Source of the DNA: Dyadobacter fanqingshengii
GTDB lineage: Bacteria > Bacteroidota > Bacteroidia > Cytophagales > Spirosomataceae
DNA length: 64,000 nt
NCBI RefSeq assembly: GCF_023822005.2
Contig: NZ_CP098806.1
Location: 3,534,001-3,598,000 of the forward strand
Direction: 5' to 3'
Below, one piece after another: positions 62,119 to 64,000 of this stretch. The translations under genes were made by a program, and so were the position numbers. The notes under the pieces were generated by a model. That model searched no databases. It was given only the letters and a program-made list of their open reading frames with translations, and was not told the DNA's origin. Numbering within the stretch: the stretch's first letter is position 1; each line of letters starts with the position of its first letter.

Positions 62119-64000
62119 TTAATACAGCATTCTGAATCTGATTGTGCCTTCTATGTCTTTCACTTCCTGAATGAATTCTTCGGTATAATCTTTGGCAATG
62201 TCTACGATTACGTAACCAATATGCTCATTGGTTTTCAAATACTGACCTGTAATGTTGATATTGTTTTTACCAAAAATATGGTTCAGCTTCGCCAGAATTC
62301 CCGGAACGTTTGCGTGAATGTGCAATAGTCGGTGGGAATCTTTCAGTTTCGGCAACTGCACTTCGGGGAAATTTACGCTTCCGTAAGAGCTGCCGTTGTT
62401 CATGAATTCCAATAATTTGGATGGCACGAAATGACCAATGTTCTCCTGCGCTTCCTCGGTGCTTCCGCCAATGTGTGGTGTAAGGATCACGTTAGGCAAG
62501 CCTCTTAATTCACTTTCAAAAATCTCGTCGTTCGTCTTTGGCTCTTTTGGAAACACGTCTACACCCGCTCCCGCCACTTTTCCACTCTTCACAGCATTTG
62601 CCAGCGCCTGAATGTCCACAACGTGACCGCGTGACAGATTCAGGAAGATAACGCCGTCTTTCATCAGGTCAAATTCACGCTTGCCGATCAGGTTTGTATT
62701 TTCCTTACGACCATCCACATGCATGCTAATCACGTCAGAAATAGCCAAAAGCTCTTCCAATGTGCTCACTTTTCTTGCATTACCCAGGGATAATTTCTCA
62801 ACTGAATCGTAGAAATAAACTTCCATCCCAAGCGCTTCGGCCACAACCGAAAGTTGGGTCCCAATGCTTCCGTAACCTACCATTCCCAATTTCTTACCGC
62901 GAACTTCAAAACTTCCGTTTGCCGATTTGTCCCAAATGCCCTTATGCAGCTGATTGCTCTTGCCAACAATGTTACGGATCAGCATAATCATTTCACCCAC
63001 GGCCAGTTCTACAACCGAACGGGTGTTGCTATATGGTGCATTAAAAACGGCAATTCCTTTTTTCGCAGCTTCTTCCAGATCAATTTGATTGGTTCCGATG
63101 CAGAATGCGCCAATCGCCATCAAACGGTTCGCATTATCCAGAACGCGCTTGGTAATGTTGGTTTTGGAACGAATCCCGATGATGGAAACATCCTTGATAC
63201 GCTCGCAAAGCTCATCTTCATCCAACGCACCTTTGACAAATTCTACATTAAAACCTTGCTCCTCGAACGCGCGCAGCGCCGCCGGATGCACGTTTTCAAG
63301 CAAAAGCACCTTGATCCGGCTCTTCGGATAAGACTGGCTTCTGCTCATTTTATTATCGTATAAAAAGTCATCAAATGACGTCGCAATGTGGTCTGCAACA
63401 GCCATCACCCGCGGACGCTCCACATTTTCTGTAAATGCGTAAAAGCGACTTGCCAGGCCTGATGCCTTTAATTCATAGTCTGTATAACCATCCCCAATGG
63501 CATAAACGTCGCCAGTCAGGTTCAGGGAAGAAAGCAGTTTGATCTTTCCGCCATCCGTTGAAAGCACATTTTCTTCATCTACCCCGGTAATGTTCCCGTC
63601 TTCATCGAATAGAAATTCATTGGCATAGACATGGTCCGCACGAATGCCCAATTCCGTTGCAACCGGCACAATAAACTCCTTGAAACCGCTTGATACAATA
63701 AATATCTGATCTGCATTTTCAGTCAAAAACTGCCTGTTACGCTGAAAAGAATCCGAAATTTTAGTTCTCAAAAAAGAAACCAGCTCCTGAATGTGGGAAC
63801 GGTTCGCCTTCAACAGCTCTATTCGCTGGCGAAGCCCGTCAGCAAACGACATTTCGCCATTCATGCCCTTATTTGTCAGATCAGCTATTTTCTGAACAAC
63901 CTGATCACGTTCTGGATGGCCATTTAAGGCGATCGCTGCTAATTCGTCGAGCCCTTCCACTTTCGTAAAAGTGCTGTCAAAATCAATGATAATGTACGGT
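62119..64000 (-). CDS. serA: HAD phosphatase-phosphoglycerate dehydrogenase fusion (partial at the right edge)
   Basis: Fused enzyme; 627 codons are visible and the start lies beyond the window. The N-terminal 200 residues form a SerB-like HAD phosphatase domain: DFDSTFTKVEGLDELA (motif I), FIVSSGFKEF (motif II) and GDGYTDYEL (metal-binding motif). A D-3-phosphoglycerate dehydrogenase follows, with VSIIGIRSKTNITKRV, VGYGSIGTQLSVVAEALG and the catalytic-His TPHIGGSTEEAQENIG. An ACT-type domain ends it (LHIHANVPGILAKLNHIFG). With SerC downstream, the first, second and possibly the last step of serine synthesis are covered. Phosphatase activity on phosphoserine is inferred, not shown. Confidence 0.92.
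   Translation of the reverse strand, partial: PYIIIDFDSTFTKVEGLDELAAIALNGHPERDQVVQKIADLTNKGMNGEMSFADGLRQRIELLKANRSHIQELVSFLRTKISDSFQRNRQFLTENADQIFIVSSGFKEFIVPVATELGIRADHVYANEFLFDEDGNITGVDEENVLSTDGGKIKLLSSLNLTGDVYAIGDGYTDYELKASGLASRFYAFTENVERPRVMAVADHIATSFDDFLYDNKMSRSQSYPKSRIKVLLLENVHPAALRAFEEQGFNVEFVKGALDEDELCERIKDVSIIGIRSKTNITKRVLDNANRLMAIGAFCIGTNQIDLEEAAKKGIAVFNAPYSNTRSVVELAVGEMIMLIRNIVGKSNQLHKGIWDKSANGSFEVRGKKLGMVGYGSIGTQLSVVAEALGMEVYFYDSVEKLSLGNARKVSTLEELLAISDVISMHVDGRKENTNLIGKREFDLMKDGVIFLNLSRGHVVDIQALANAVKSGKVAGAGVDVFPKEPKTNDEIFESELRGLPNVILTPHIGGSTEEAQENIGHFVPSKLLEFMNNGSSYGSVNFPEVQLPKLKDSHRLLHIHANVPGILAKLNHIFGKNNINITGQYLKTNEHIGYVIVDIAKDYTEEFIQEVKDIEGTIRFRMLY

Overview
The window looks like chromosome from a Bacteroidota bacterium of the Cytophagales, most like Dyadobacter or a close Spirosomaceae relative. 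The grounds are four SusC/SusD outer-membrane pairs, three ECF sigma/FecR regulator pairs, a protein with a type IX secretion (T9SS) C-terminal signal, a protein resembling DUF6934, promoter boxes of the TAnnTTTG type, and no Shine-Dalgarno pattern. The genus is inferred from family content, not proved. I see no tRNA, rRNA, CRISPR array, insertion sequence or phage gene.

Layout. (1) 1-5214: a SusC/SusD pair on the minus strand with no regulator beside it, diverging from a lipoprotein of the vanadium haloperoxidase/PAP2 type (5699-7048). (2) 7056-20669: mostly housekeeping genes: nadA-nadB (NAD synthesis), a PiT phosphate carrier, rlmN, yqeY-cvpA, pdxJ (vitamin B6), an exported Gfo/Idh/MocA oxidoreductase, an SCP2 protein, a small membrane protein, a PpiD/SurA-like periplasmic foldase and xylA. 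(3) 20721-28227: a palindromic repeat, a small coiled-coil lipoprotein and a compact sigma-FecR-SusC-SusD operon. (4) 28393-40640: a second sigma-FecR-SusC-SusD system followed by an FAD oxidoreductase, an MFS transporter, and a GMC dehydrogenase with its subunit-3-like partner. This set looks built to import and oxidise a small sugar or polyol and has no glycoside hydrolase. (5) 40706-42523: a T9SS cargo protein and, divergently, a two-gene unit of a DUF6934-like protein and a 53-residue protein. (6) 42645-60748: a third sigma-FecR-SusC-SusD system followed by DUF3823, a giant ThuA/dehydrogenase/cupredoxin lipoprotein, a second ThuA, a Gfo/Idh/MocA enzyme, a sugar epimerase, a CehA/McbA-like protein and a clan-A glycosidase. 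(7) 60921-64000: serC and a fused phosphatase-SerA gene cut by the right edge; together they could cover the whole serine pathway.

How the genes work together. In the three regulated systems, SusC carries an extra N-terminal STN domain that can contact FecR. FecR in turn would release the ECF sigma factor when substrate is bound. The unregulated SusC at the left lacks STN, so the two traits go together here.

The most unusual signal is non-coding. In two of the three regulated systems, the gap between fecR and susC holds a plus-strand hairpin followed by seven T, although no plus-strand gene ends there. The two hairpins have different stems that both pair, the same UUCCnG loop (read on the minus strand), and the same flanking A/T run. 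They look like terminators of antisense RNAs opposite the susC leader, similar in placement to the DonS-type antisense RNAs known from Bacteroides. Other points worth checking are the DUF6934-like/small-protein pair with a palindrome at its start, a hairpin over the start codon of the T9SS protein, and a CATTCA-rich leader repeat shared by yqeY, pdxJ and serC.
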